DNA of 18,282 nucleotides from assembly GCA_048493715.1 (NCBI GenBank), contig JBGDCZ010000046.1, positions 1 to 18,282 of the forward strand, given 5' to 3'. This document shows positions 1 to 8,042 of this stretch, in pieces. The first letter of the stretch is position 1; every line of letters begins with the position of its first letter. Under the pieces are notes generated by a model. The model was given only the letters and a program-made list of their open reading frames with translations. It ran no database searches and was not told where the DNA came from. The stretch is from Arsenophonus sp048493715 (GTDB lineage Bacteria; Pseudomonadota; Gammaproteobacteria; Enterobacterales; Enterobacteriaceae). The position numbers were made by a program, and so were the translations under genes.

Positions 1-30
1 CTGTGATGCCGGAAATCTGTTAGGCTCCAT
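1..30 (-). CDS. possible start of fadJ (only 10 codons inside the window)
   Basis: On the minus strand an ATG at 30-28 opens a frame that reads MEPNRFPASQ and leaves the window. It follows a good Shine-Dalgarno-like AGGTGAGG and lies about 55 bp downstream of the fadI stop. In E. coli the gene directly after fadI is fadJ, the multifunctional fatty-oxidation alpha subunit, so fadJ is the expected neighbour. The ten residues are too few to confirm this by similarity, and the gene could equally be a remnant like its neighbours. The assignment rests on position and ribosome binding site only. Confidence 0.35.
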   Translation of the reverse strand, partial: MEPNRFPASQ

Positions 31-84
31 ACCTCACCTTTCATCTTTTTTATGCTCAAAATCAAATGGGGGGATGCGTTCATC

Positions 85-435
85 TCATTCCTCCAAAATC
101 ATTGCTACTCCTACGCCTCCTGCGGTACAAGCGGTTGTTAGCGCCAAACCACCACCACGGCGATGTAATTTAAGTGTCTGTGTCACCATACGAGCACCGG
201 TGGCAGCAAATGGATGACCATAAGCAATAGACCCACCCAATACATTAAATTTTTCCATATCAATTTCACCAATTGCTTCAGACTGCCCTAGTCTCTCTTG
301 AGCAAATTTCTTACTAGCAAACATTTTTATATTGGCTAACACTTGAGCAAAAAAAGCTTCATGCATATCAATTAAGGTCAGATCCGTTAAATGTAATCCC
401 ACCCGCATAAGCGCTATTGGTGTAGCAGATGCTAT
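85..435 (-). pseudogene. fadI: fadI 3'-fragment, 3-ketoacyl-CoA thiolase (C-terminal third)
   Basis: Only about the last 115 residues of a thiolase of roughly 435 residues remain. The fragment contains the family's TLIDMHEAF segment, the GHPFAATG loop with its catalytic His, and the TACTAGG segment with the C-terminal catalytic Cys, and it matches remembered E. coli FadI closely. Coding similarity begins about codon ATA at 435-433 (ASATPIAL...), upstream of the first Met at 408, and ends at TGA 87-85. The N-terminal domain with the acyl-accepting Cys is absent, so the product could not cleave 3-ketoacyl-CoA. The break coincides with the broken start of fadL on the other strand, so one deletion probably removed both 5' ends. 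In E. coli FadI pairs with FadJ for beta-oxidation. Confidence 0.9.
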
Positions 436-1453
436 TCAATAAGCCGATACTCTCTTTTGGTGCTATTTATATTAATCCTGACGTTGATATAAAAGGAAAA
501 TCATCCATCATTCCAGGTAATACACCACCTCAAGAAATATCGCTCCTCATGCCTGGATACCAAATGCCCACTTTATTTTTCCATTCAATGAAAAATGGGC
601 TATTGATTCTTCGCTTAACTTAAATCTAAGTGGTGCTTATCGTCTTAATGAGCACTTTAGTGCTGGTTTAGGCTTTAATGTAGTCTATGCCGATGCAGAA
701 ATTACCCGTCACATGGGTGAACTTGGGCCAATATTGGGGAACTACCATTGCCAAACTTAAGGGCGATGATTGGGGATATTACTGGAATGCCGGTATTCTT
801 TATGAACTAGAGGAAAATAATCGTTACAACTTTACCTATCGTTCAGAAGTCAAAATAAAGTTTAATGGCGACTATAGTAATGAGCTTCCTCCATCATACC
901 AGGGGGTCTAGGTGGAAATAGCATTAAAGACAAACTGGATCTTAATCTGCCCGAAATTTGGGAAATTTCTAGATATAATAAAGTCGCCCCTAAATAGGCT
1001 GTCGATTATAGTTTAGCCTATACCAGTTGGAGTCAGTTTAAAGAACTGAAAGCCACCGCAAATAATACTGGTCAAACTTTATTTAATAAACATGAAGGTT
1101 TTAAAGATGTTTTCCGAATTGCTTTAGGGACAACTTACTATCGTGACGATCATTGGACGTTTCGTACCGGTATTGCCTTTGATGATAGCCCGGTACCCGC
1201 CCAAAATCGTTCGATCTCCATTCCTGATCAAGATCGCTTTTGGATCAGTGCCGGTACAACTTATACCTTTAACGAAAATACCTCTGTTGACGTAGGAATT
1301 TCCTACATGCATGGACAAAACGTAAAAATTAAAGAAGATATGCCGCCCATGCCTGGTGGCGTACCCATTCCTGCGTATGAATTTAAATCCAGTCGAAGCG
1401 CTTGGTTAGCTGGCGTTAACTTTAACTATACATTCCAATTTTTCGTTGGATAG
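429..1453 (+). pseudogene. fadL: fadL remnant, long-chain fatty acid outer-membrane transporter
   Basis: Pieces of FadL can be followed through three frames. They are FGAIYINPDVDIKG (about 450-500), NLNLSGAYRLNEHFSAGLGF (about 620-680), WGYYWNAGILYELEENNRY (about 770-830) and then a long well-kept C-terminal half from LDLNLPEIWEIS to the stop TAG at 1451-1453. That half includes KHEGFKD, RTGIAFDDSPVPAQNRSISI and SVDVGISYMHGQ, all close to E. coli FadL. The signal peptide, N-terminal plug and first 60 or so residues are missing. About 30 residues are lost between WAID and SLNLNLSG near 605-615, and another stretch near 715-745. An in-frame TAG lies near 997-999. A functional beta-barrel cannot be made. 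FadL normally imports long-chain fatty acids across the outer membrane, which fits the loss of fadI next door. Confidence 0.93.
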
Positions 1454-1465
1454 CAATAGCTATCC
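1448..1465 (+). terminator. hairpin overlapping the fadL stop codon
   Basis: A 7-bp perfect inverted repeat (GGATAGC / GCTATCC) with a 4-nt AATA loop spans the fadL stop codon and is followed by TTCCTAAATTT. The T-tract is weak, so this is a terminator-like hairpin rather than a textbook terminator. It lies at the end of fadL, where the ancestral terminator would be expected. Confidence 0.45.
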
Positions 1466-1704
1466 TTCCTAAATTTAGTTTGTAAGAAATATTTAGTTAT
1501 AATAACAACAAACACAACTACCCATAGCAATCTTTACTAATTAAATAATAGTCTCTAGTAATGGATGATTAGTAAACAATAATATTAATAATTACCTTTA
1601 TAATTTTTTAATCTATAAAAGATGTTAGCTATCGTGACAACTAAATTATCCCACTGTTATTTTTTACCAATTTAAAATTTAACTTAAAATGTGTAAGTAT
1701 ATTG

Positions 1705-2475
1705 CTAATCTATAGAATCCAGATCGTCTTCAATCACAGCGGCATTAGGGTTAATAGTTGGCTTCAACTCTCCTCCTCGGGCCCTAAAATCTTTATTCTG
1801 AAAATAAGCCTCTCTGATCATTAAATAAGGATCAGAAGAGTTTTGTAGTATTCCATCTGAGTCTAAGAAAAGCGCCCGCTTTTCTATCCCTTCTAATAGC
1901 CATTTTCCTGCTGACATCCAGAAAGTAAGATAACTCAACATAGGATAAGCTTTATCAACCCAGTCGCCAGCATCTTCTCGTAGTGTAAAGCTACCATAAC
2001 CTGGCAATACCACATATGGACCATAGCCAACCTGATAATAACCCAAAGTACTACCAAAACGATTCGATTCCTCTTTAACTAGTTTAGGATTAGCCATTGA
2101 GGCAATATCGATAAATCCCGCCATACCAAAAACACTATTTAGAAAAAAACGATTAAAATGTTTCATTCCTTGACAAATATTGCCGCGTAGAAAATTATTC
2201 ACCATACTCGCGGGTTCTTCCAAGTTAGCCAAAAAATTCACTAGGCCATTGCGAGCGGACATAGGAACATAATCACGCCAGGCTACTGCAACAGGACGAA
2301 CCACATAATGATCAAGAACATGGTAATTAAAATCAAACATTGTTCGATTAAAACTCTCTAGTGGATCAGAGCGCTGTTGATTATCAGTAGGAGTACTCGA
2401 ACAACTGGTAATCAATCCTACTGCAAAAAATACTCCACATAATCGATATGTTTTAAATCTTGTTTTTCTATTCAA
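1705..2475 (-). CDS. mlaA: MlaA (VacJ) outer-membrane lipoprotein for phospholipid asymmetry
   Basis: This intact gene encodes the outer-membrane component of the Mla pathway, which removes mislocalised phospholipids from the outer leaflet and passes them to MlaC and the MlaFEDB importer. The protein has a short basic hydrophobic leader ending in a lipobox (LITSC), then SDPLESFNRTMFDFN, RPVAVAWRDYVP, GMAGFIDIA, RFGSTLGYYQVGYGPYVVLP and REAYFQ, all typical of MlaA. The ORF opens at an ATG at 2502. I prefer the TTG at 2475-2473, because GAGGGTG sits just upstream of it and the leader then has the normal length of 24 residues before Cys. A TATAAT at 2513-2508 is only 6 bp from the ATG, which also favours the later start. 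From TTG the length is 256 residues, against about 251 in E. coli. It lies between fadL and argW, as in E. coli. Confidence 0.95.
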   Translation of the reverse strand: MNRKTRFKTYRLCGVFFAVGLITSCSSTPTDNQQRSDPLESFNRTMFDFNYHVLDHYVVRPVAVAWRDYVPMSARNGLVNFLANLEEPASMVNNFLRGNICQGMKHFNRFFLNSVFGMAGFIDIASMANPKLVKEESNRFGSTLGYYQVGYGPYVVLPGYGSFTLREDAGDWVDKAYPMLSYLTFWMSAGKWLLEGIEKRALFLDSDGILQNSSDPYLMIREAYFQNKDFRARGGELKPTINPNAAVIEDDLDSID

Positions 2476-2502
2476 CAAAACACCCTCACATTGATTGTCC
2501 AT

Positions 2503-2968
2503 TCATAATTATATATCTACATTAATTTAATCTTACTTACTTTTTAGTTTTATGATAAGAATTTAATCAATGTTTATCTAAGCAAATAGTGTTCAAGTAT
2601 TTATTTTAAATGGCTCTATGGGAAAAAATTAATCAATAATACTAAATTATAGGTAAAAATATTAAAAAACAAAGTAATAAAATTATTATTAATAATCATG
2701 AAAACATCATAATACAAAATACATAAATATAATTAACAAAAATTATTACTTTAATTTATTATATTATCTAGGAAAAAATAATTTATAAAATAATCAACTA
2801 GCAAATTGTGTGCCAACATAACAACACTAATAATATCAAACCAATTAAATGCAAATTCAATCATCGCTAATAAAAATCAACTAACCCCATTCAACAATTT
2901 AATTTTAATAGGGATTTAAGGGTAAAATAAATTGCATACTGTGGTAATATTGGCTTAAGAAATTCTAT
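2503..2968. other. extremely AT-rich spacer between mlaA and tRNA-Arg
   Basis: About 465 bp consists almost wholly of A/T runs. Apart from the mlaA -10 candidate I see no coding remnant, hairpin terminator, repeat array or RNA gene. In E. coli yfdC lies between vacJ and argW. Nothing of it is recognisable here, so the gene may have been fully erased. Confidence 0.5.
2508..2513 (-). promoter_or_regulatory. candidate -10 box for mlaA
   Basis: A perfect TATAAT on the minus strand lies 32 bp upstream of the preferred TTG start of mlaA. No good -35 hexamer is visible at 16-18 bp, so this is only a candidate in a very AT-rich spacer. Confidence 0.3.
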
Positions 2969-3043
2969 GTCCTCTTAGTTAAATGGATATAACAAGCCCC
3001 TCCTAAGGGCTAATTGTAGGTTCGATTCCTGCAGGGGACGCCA
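2969..3043 (+). tRNA. argW: tRNA-Arg, anticodon CCT
   Basis: The 75-nt sequence starts GTCCTCTTAGTTAAATGGAT and ends GGGGACGCCA. It is nearly identical to E. coli argW. The anticodon stem AGCCC/GGGCT encloses loop CTCCTAA with anticodon CCT. The T arm carries GGTTCGATTCC, and the CCA end is encoded. Differences from E. coli include an A in the anticodon-stem region (AACAAGCC), a G-T pair in the T stem, and G instead of A at the discriminator position. It decodes AGG. Its position downstream of mlaA keeps the enterobacterial gene order. argW is a known integration site for genetic elements in enterics, but no attachment-site duplicate was found here. Confidence 0.97.
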
Positions 3044-3158
3044 TTAACATATTAACAACAATTTATTTTAATTAACAAAAAGTTATAATAACCATCGTTT
3101 GTACTGTTATTCCAATACCTACTCTCCTTTGACTTAATTTAAAGCTTACCTAAATCAC

Positions 3159-3187
3159 TGAACATACGCTAAGACCTTTCGTATAAT
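3159..3187 (+). promoter_or_regulatory. candidate sigma-70 promoter of the CAR pseudogene
   Basis: TGAACA at 3159-3164 (four of six consensus bases) and a perfect TATAAT at 3182-3187 are separated by 17 bp. The box ends about 43 bp upstream of the CAR start codon. The expected start site near 3194 would leave a leader of about 35 nt containing the strong AAGGAGGTG Shine-Dalgarno at 3219-3227. The expression signals therefore appear better kept than the coding frame. Confidence 0.5.
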
Positions 3188-3229
3188 TAATAGACTTTTA
3201 TTACGCAGCAAAAATAACAAGGAGGTGTT

Positions 3230-6200
3230 ATGCGATTAGTTTATCTTATTAAAAGTATTATGAAAAAATATCATGATCGTCCTGCTATTGGCGAACGTGT
3301 TAAGCATTATATTAAAGGATGCTAAATCCAATCGCATTGTTAGCCAATTAGAAGCAAAATATCGAACAATTACTTACCAACAATTATCGAATAGAGCTGA
3401 AAGTATTGCCAATGAATGGTATCACCATTGCCAATACCCGCAAAAGCCAGTGATGAAGTTGTTATCCTATCCTTTATTCGTAGTGATTATATTGCTATTA
3501 ATCTCGCCTGTACTCAAATTAATGCAATTATAGTTCCTCTACAAACCAATTTATCAAATAAAGAATTAACACTTATTATACAAGAAATAGAAACCGCGAA
3601 TAAATAGCAGACAGCATAGAATACTTACATATTGCGGTAGAGTTAGTAAAAAATAATCAATCAAAAGGATCATTGTTTTCGATTATGATTGTTGCCAAGA
3701 TAATGCAGAAAAACTAAACAATTACAAAAACAATTAAATATAACTATTGAAAAATTATCCAATATTATCCGTTTAGGTAGCCAGTTACCGAAAGTACCTT
3801 ATCCCGAGAATAGTCATGACACATCCTCGATATCGATGATAATTTATATATTGGGTAGCACTGGTTCGCCCAAAGGCGCTATCTATACTGAAAAATTAGT
3901 ATCAAATATGTGGAGCACTACCCAATTTGCTGATGATCTTAATAAAGAAAATGCGACTGTTTTGTACCTACCGATAAGTCATGGTTTGCCAAACCTACAA
4001 TTTAAAAATCAGTTAGCTAAGGGGGTACTTGTTATCTGATTGCTAAAAGTAATTTATCCACTTTATTTGAAGATATTGCCTTCGCAAAGCCTACTGAACT
4101 TTTATTAATACCCAGGATGGGTGAAATGATATTGCAACAATATCAAACTGAATTAGAGTGTAGAAAAAAAACACCAATGATCCACAACTCAATATTACGC
4201 TCAAAAAAGAGATGTGTATCAATATCAATATCAATATCAATATCAATATCTTGGGCAGAATTAAACAAATAACCTTTAGTTCAGCACCATTTGCCAAGAA
4301 GTGATTTGATTTCATTGAATCGCTGTTTGAAGTTAAATTACATAATGTTTACGGTAGTACCGAAACATTCGCTATTTGTATAGATAATCAGGTATTAAAA
4401 CCAACGGTTGAGGATTATAAACTTATTGATATCCCAGAGCTAGGTTATTATTCAACCGACAAATCTCACCCACGTGGAGAGTTATTAGTTAAAACAACCA
4501 CAATGATTACAGGCTATTATAAAAATCCTGAATTCAATAGCCAAATTTTTGATGAACAAGGTTATTATAAAATTAGTGATATCGTTAAAGAAATAGCTAA
4601 AGATCAGCTAGTATTTATTGAAAGAAGAAAAAATTTTATCAAACTTTCTCAAGGTGAATTTATTAACACAGCCTTGCTGGAAACTTTATTTTAAAATAGT
4701 CTCTTAATAAGAGATATTTTTATTTATAGTAATAGCCAGTGGTCTTATTTATTAGCTGTTATCATTTCTACACCAAAATTATTATATCATTATAATAAAC
4801 AATATAATGAAATAAAACGATTAATTAACCACTCACTTAAAAAAATTGCTAAAATTGCCAACTTAAAACCCTACGAAGTTCCACGAGATTTCTTAATTGA
4901 TACTGAACCTTTTAATCGAATAAATGGCTTATTATCCGAGCTAGGGAAACTATTACGGCAGAAAATTAAAGCTCATTATGTTGATGATTTGAATAAGTTA
5001 TATCAAAAAATTACCAATAATGATTTCTCGAATTTACCACAACAGATTAACAAGGAAAATATCTTAGAAACTATAATAAAATTAACTCAATTTTTAATAG
5101 TTCTTCTGATATTTCTATTACTTCAACCACAAGTTTTCGCCAACTTGGCGGTGATTCTTTATCTACATTACAATTTTCATTAGAATTAGAAAAAATTTTT
5201 GCTGTAACTGTATCTGTTGATAAGATTACAAATCCATCCAGCACACTGCTTGATATTGCTAATTGTATAAAATCAAATCAATTTTTAATAAATTCACGTC
5301 CAACTTTCGCTACTATACACGGTATCAAGAAGAAAAAAATTTATGCCAGTCAATTAGCTTTAGATAAGTTTATTAATCCCAATATTCTCCAGCAAATAAA
5401 AAATAATTCTCCACCAATATCGGTTTTTCGTAATGTATTTTTGACTGAGGCTAATGGCTATCTTGGAAAATTTTTATGCTTAGCTTTACTAGAGGAATTA
5501 AATAAAACTGATGGTAAATTAATTTGTGTAATACGTGAAAAAATAACAATAGCGCAAGGCAACGTTTATTTAATACTTTCAGTCCCCATATAGTCAATTA
5601 GCACTTAAATTTAAACAATTTGCTGATAAACATCTAACTGTATTCGCTGGCGATATATCGAAAACAAACTTAGGGCTTGAGGAAAAGATATGGCATTATT
5701 TATCGCATACTATTGATCATATCTTTCATACCGGCGCTTTAGTTAATCATATACTTCCATCCAACATTTTTTTGCGACAAATGTTGTAGGTACATCAGAA
5801 TTAATTAAATTAGCACTTATCAATCGCTTAAAACCGTTTGTGTTTATTTCCAGTGCTATTGTTGCTATACCTTCAGATAACAATAAACCATTAAATGAAG
5901 AAACTAATATATATGAAGCAATACCTTACCAAAAAATTAATAATCAGTATGCCAATGGCTATACAGTCAACAAATGGGCGAGTGAAATATTGCTACATGA
6001 AGCATATAATCGATTTAATTTACCAATAACCGTTTTTCGCCCTAGTATGATACTGGCACATCGCCAATATGAGACCCAATTTAATATTGCTGAAGTATTT
6101 ACTCGATTACTATTAAATATAATCAATACCAAAATGGCACCAAAATCATTCTATCAATCAGATAGTAATATATCCCCTTATTATAATGGCTTAGCTGTTG

Positions 6201-6588
6201 ATTTTGTTGTTGCGGCAATAATTAAACTATCAAAAAATCATCATCATCAACTTACTTATAATATGGTGAATCCTCAAAATGACAAAGTGTCCCTTGACAC
6301 TATTGTTGATTGGTTAATTAATTCAGGTATTAATATAAAAAAATAGATGACTATAAAGTCTAGTATCAACAATTTAAATTAGCAATGAAAAAATTGCCTG
6401 ATAATTTAAAACAGTATTCTTTACTGCCGCTTATTACCCAATTTAATCAACCCCAAAAAATAACAAACTGTTTCTGGCTTCTACCTAATAGATTCACATC
6501 TGTTGTTGGCACTACAATACCTGCTATTATACCATCTTTAATTAGTAAGTATATTTCTGACTTTAAGGCATTAAATTTATTAATTTAA
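3230..6588 (+). pseudogene. car: degraded carboxylic acid reductase (adenylation - carrier - thioester reductase)
   Basis: Intact CARs (about 1,170 residues) reduce carboxylic acids to aldehydes with ATP and NADPH after phosphopantetheinylation. This locus is the right size and follows the family order across all frames. It has an N-terminal MKKYHDRPAIGER and YRTITYQQL. The adenylation domain has LGSTGSPKG (3851-3877), YLIAKSNLSTLFEDI, YGSTE (4350-4364), HPRGELLVK and IKLSQGEF. A carrier domain has LGGDSL, with the phosphopantetheine Ser at 5156-5158. The reductase domain has TEANGYLG (5444-5467; usually TGANGYLG), FAGDI, and YTVNK with catalytic Tyr 5960-5962 and Lys 5972-5974. The C-terminus LISKYISDFKALNLLI matches remembered Nocardia CAR in style. 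At least ten breaks occur, including TAA 3323, TGA 4037, an in-frame TGA near 4303, TAA 4692, TAG near 5591, a T-run shift near 5770 and TAG 6344. The start is ATG 3230 after AAGGAGGTG. Identification is from memory but rests on many segments. Confidence 0.9.
4217..4250 (+). repeat. hexanucleotide microsatellite (TATCAA)5 inside the CAR pseudogene
   Basis: Five perfect TATCAA units plus TATC form a 34-bp simple repeat. It lies in the adenylation-domain part of the CAR remnant, just before the segment reading ILGRIKQITFSSAPFA, at a place where homologues have an ordinary, non-repetitive segment (about ADLRQNYLGG). A unit length of six would not alter the reading frame, so phase switching is not expected. 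Replication slippage in non-selected DNA is the simplest origin. Confidence 0.85.
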
Positions 6589-6675
6589 AATAACTAAATT
6601 GACTACTTAACCAATAAACCTTAAATATAATTATTAATCTTAAATATAGATTTATTAACTATATATCAATAATTG

Positions 6676-6704
6676 AAAGCACCATAACATACTGATGGTG
6701 CTTT
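6676..6704. terminator. bidirectional terminator between the CAR pseudogene and potD
   Basis: A 10-bp perfect stem AAAGCACCAT / ATGGTGCTTT with a 9-nt loop lies between the convergent CAR remnant and potD. On the minus strand it is followed by TTTCAATTATT, and on the plus strand the stem ends in CTTTATTAAT, so it can act in both directions. It lies about 40 bp after the potD stop and is the natural end of the pot operon. Confidence 0.75.
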
Positions 6705-6743
6705 ATTAATAACGTTTGGCCAAATAAATAATGTGGATAAAGC

Positions 6744-7787
6744 TTAACGACCTGCTTTCAATTGTTGAAAATAACTTTCATACAAGCTATTGGCATTACC
6801 CACATCATCCTGCCATTCTCCATTTTTTAAGGTCTTTTCATCAGGATATAGAGTCTTATCTGCCAAAAGTTCGGCTGGCAATAATTGTTTAGCGGCTAAA
6901 TTAGGGGTTGGATAACCAATTTGTTGCGCTACTTGAGCAGCAATATCAGGTCGCAGCAGAAAATTAATCAACTTAAGCGCACCTTCGACATTTTTCGCAT
7001 TGGCTGGAATAGCTAAACTATCCATCCAAAAAATTCCCCCTTCCTTAGGCCAAATAAATTGTATCGGGGCTCCTGACTGACGTACTACATAGGCAGAACC
7101 ATTCCATAACATGCCTAAATCAACTTCTCCTTGTATAAAAGGATTAGCGGGATTATCAGAATTAAATGCCATAACATTTGGCATTAATTTTTTTAATTCT
7201 TCATAGGCTGTTTTAATCAACTTCGGATCGGTTGTATTACCTGAATAACCTAACTTGAGTAGCGCCATTTGAAACACTTCTCGTGCATCATCAGTCAATA
7301 ATAGCCCATCTTTATATTCAGGTTTCCATAAATCCGCCCAAGAGGTAATTGTTTCTGGATCAATAATCTTGCTATTAATTCCAATTCCTGTCGATCCCCA
7401 AATATAAGGAATTGAATAATCATTATTAGGATCAAAAGGTTTATGTAATAAATTCGGATCAAGGTTTTTAAATTGACTCAATTTACTTTTATCAATTTTT
7501 TGTAGCATGCATTCCTTACTCATTTTTGCCACAAAATAGGTTGAAGGAACCACTAAATCATAAGCTCCTTCAGTATGGGTTTTGAGCTTGGTGTACATAC
7601 TTTCATTAGATTCATAAGTAGAATAAATCACCTTGATACCAGTTTCTTTGGTAAACTGATTAAGAAGCCCAGGAGGGACATATTCTGACCAATTATAAAA
7701 ATATAATGTTTTATTATCATCTGCTACTACCGAGCCAATACTTGCTGCGATGATCCCTGCAGCAAGCCATGAGGAGCACTTATTCAT
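6744..7787 (-). CDS. potD: PotD, periplasmic spermidine/putrescine-binding protein
   Basis: The 347-residue protein is close throughout to E. coli PotD (348 residues). It is the periplasmic receptor that delivers spermidine, and putrescine less well, to the PotABC transporter. A signal peptide of about 22 residues ends VVA before DDNKTLYFYNWSEYVPPG. Typical binding-cleft segments are kept: STYESNESMY, DLVVPSTYF, SIPYIWGSTGIG, LLLTDDAREVFQ, LGMLWNGSAYV, WPKEGGIFWMDSLAIP and QIGYPTPN. The C-terminus QLKAGR is canonical. The chosen ATG at 7787 has only a weak upstream GAAG. An upstream ATG at 7803 in another frame gives a seven-codon ORF (MKKTLNE) overlapping it, which may be the ancestral MKK start shifted by one base. 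potD is separated from potC by 255 bp and has its own promoter candidate. The gene appears intact and under selection. Confidence 0.97.
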   Translation of the reverse strand: MNKCSSWLAAGIIAASIGSVVADDNKTLYFYNWSEYVPPGLLNQFTKETGIKVIYSTYESNESMYTKLKTHTEGAYDLVVPSTYFVAKMSKECMLQKIDKSKLSQFKNLDPNLLHKPFDPNNDYSIPYIWGSTGIGINSKIIDPETITSWADLWKPEYKDGLLLTDDAREVFQMALLKLGYSGNTTDPKLIKTAYEELKKLMPNVMAFNSDNPANPFIQGEVDLGMLWNGSAYVVRQSGAPIQFIWPKEGGIFWMDSLAIPANAKNVEGALKLINFLLRPDIAAQVAQQIGYPTPNLAAKQLLPAELLADKTLYPDEKTLKNGEWQDDVGNANSLYESYFQQLKAGR

Positions 7788-7856
7788 TTAGTGTTTTCTT
7801 CATAAAATAATGGTGAGTGAAAACCCAATAGACTTTTGCCCACCCCTAAAAGAGTC

Positions 7857-7885
7857 ATTATATGAGCCACCCTTAATTAGGTAAA
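7857..7885 (-). promoter_or_regulatory. candidate internal promoter for potD
   Basis: On the minus strand, TTTACC (7885-7880, four of six -35 bases) and a perfect TATAAT (7862-7857) are separated by exactly 17 bp. The predicted start site near 7850 gives a leader of about 60 nt ahead of the potD ATG at 7787. In E. coli potD follows potC almost directly, so a separate promoter here is a local arrangement. Confidence 0.55.
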
Positions 7886-7977
7886 GCATATAAATACCAT
7901 TTACTCGCCTTTGGTTAAAAAGGACGATTTTAAACTTGCTAATAAAAATAAAAAAGACAATCGTTAGCCAAAACCGA

Positions 7978-8008
7978 CTAATTATCCTATTACCAATAGG
8001 ATAATTAG
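7978..8008 (-). terminator. 14-bp perfect hairpin between potC and potD
   Basis: CTAATTATCCTATT and its exact reverse complement AATAGGATAATTAG flank a 3-nt loop, about 35 nt after the potC stop codon. On the minus strand it is followed by TCGGTTTTGG, which is a poor U-tract. It could be a weak terminator, an attenuator, or a hairpin protecting the potABC mRNA 3' end. The perfect pairing in an otherwise drifting AT-rich spacer suggests it is maintained. Confidence 0.5.
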
Positions 8009-8042
8009 CGATTAATTGTATTAATTTTTATACTGATTTAAT

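Noticed and set aside
4217..4250. Regular short repeats considered as a CRISPR or protein-repeat signal.
   Set aside because: The units are six bases without spacers. This is a simple microsatellite within the CAR remnant.
4091..4315. Minus-strand ORF rich in LIL/ILI residues.
   Set aside because: It is the antisense reading of the CAR remnant and its TATCAA repeat, with no start signal.
3044..6700. An integrated island at argW bounded by a duplicated tRNA 3' end (attachment site).
   Set aside because: No second copy of the tRNA 3' end, integrase fragment or insertion-sequence end was seen between 3044 and 6740. Adjacency to argW is the only hint.
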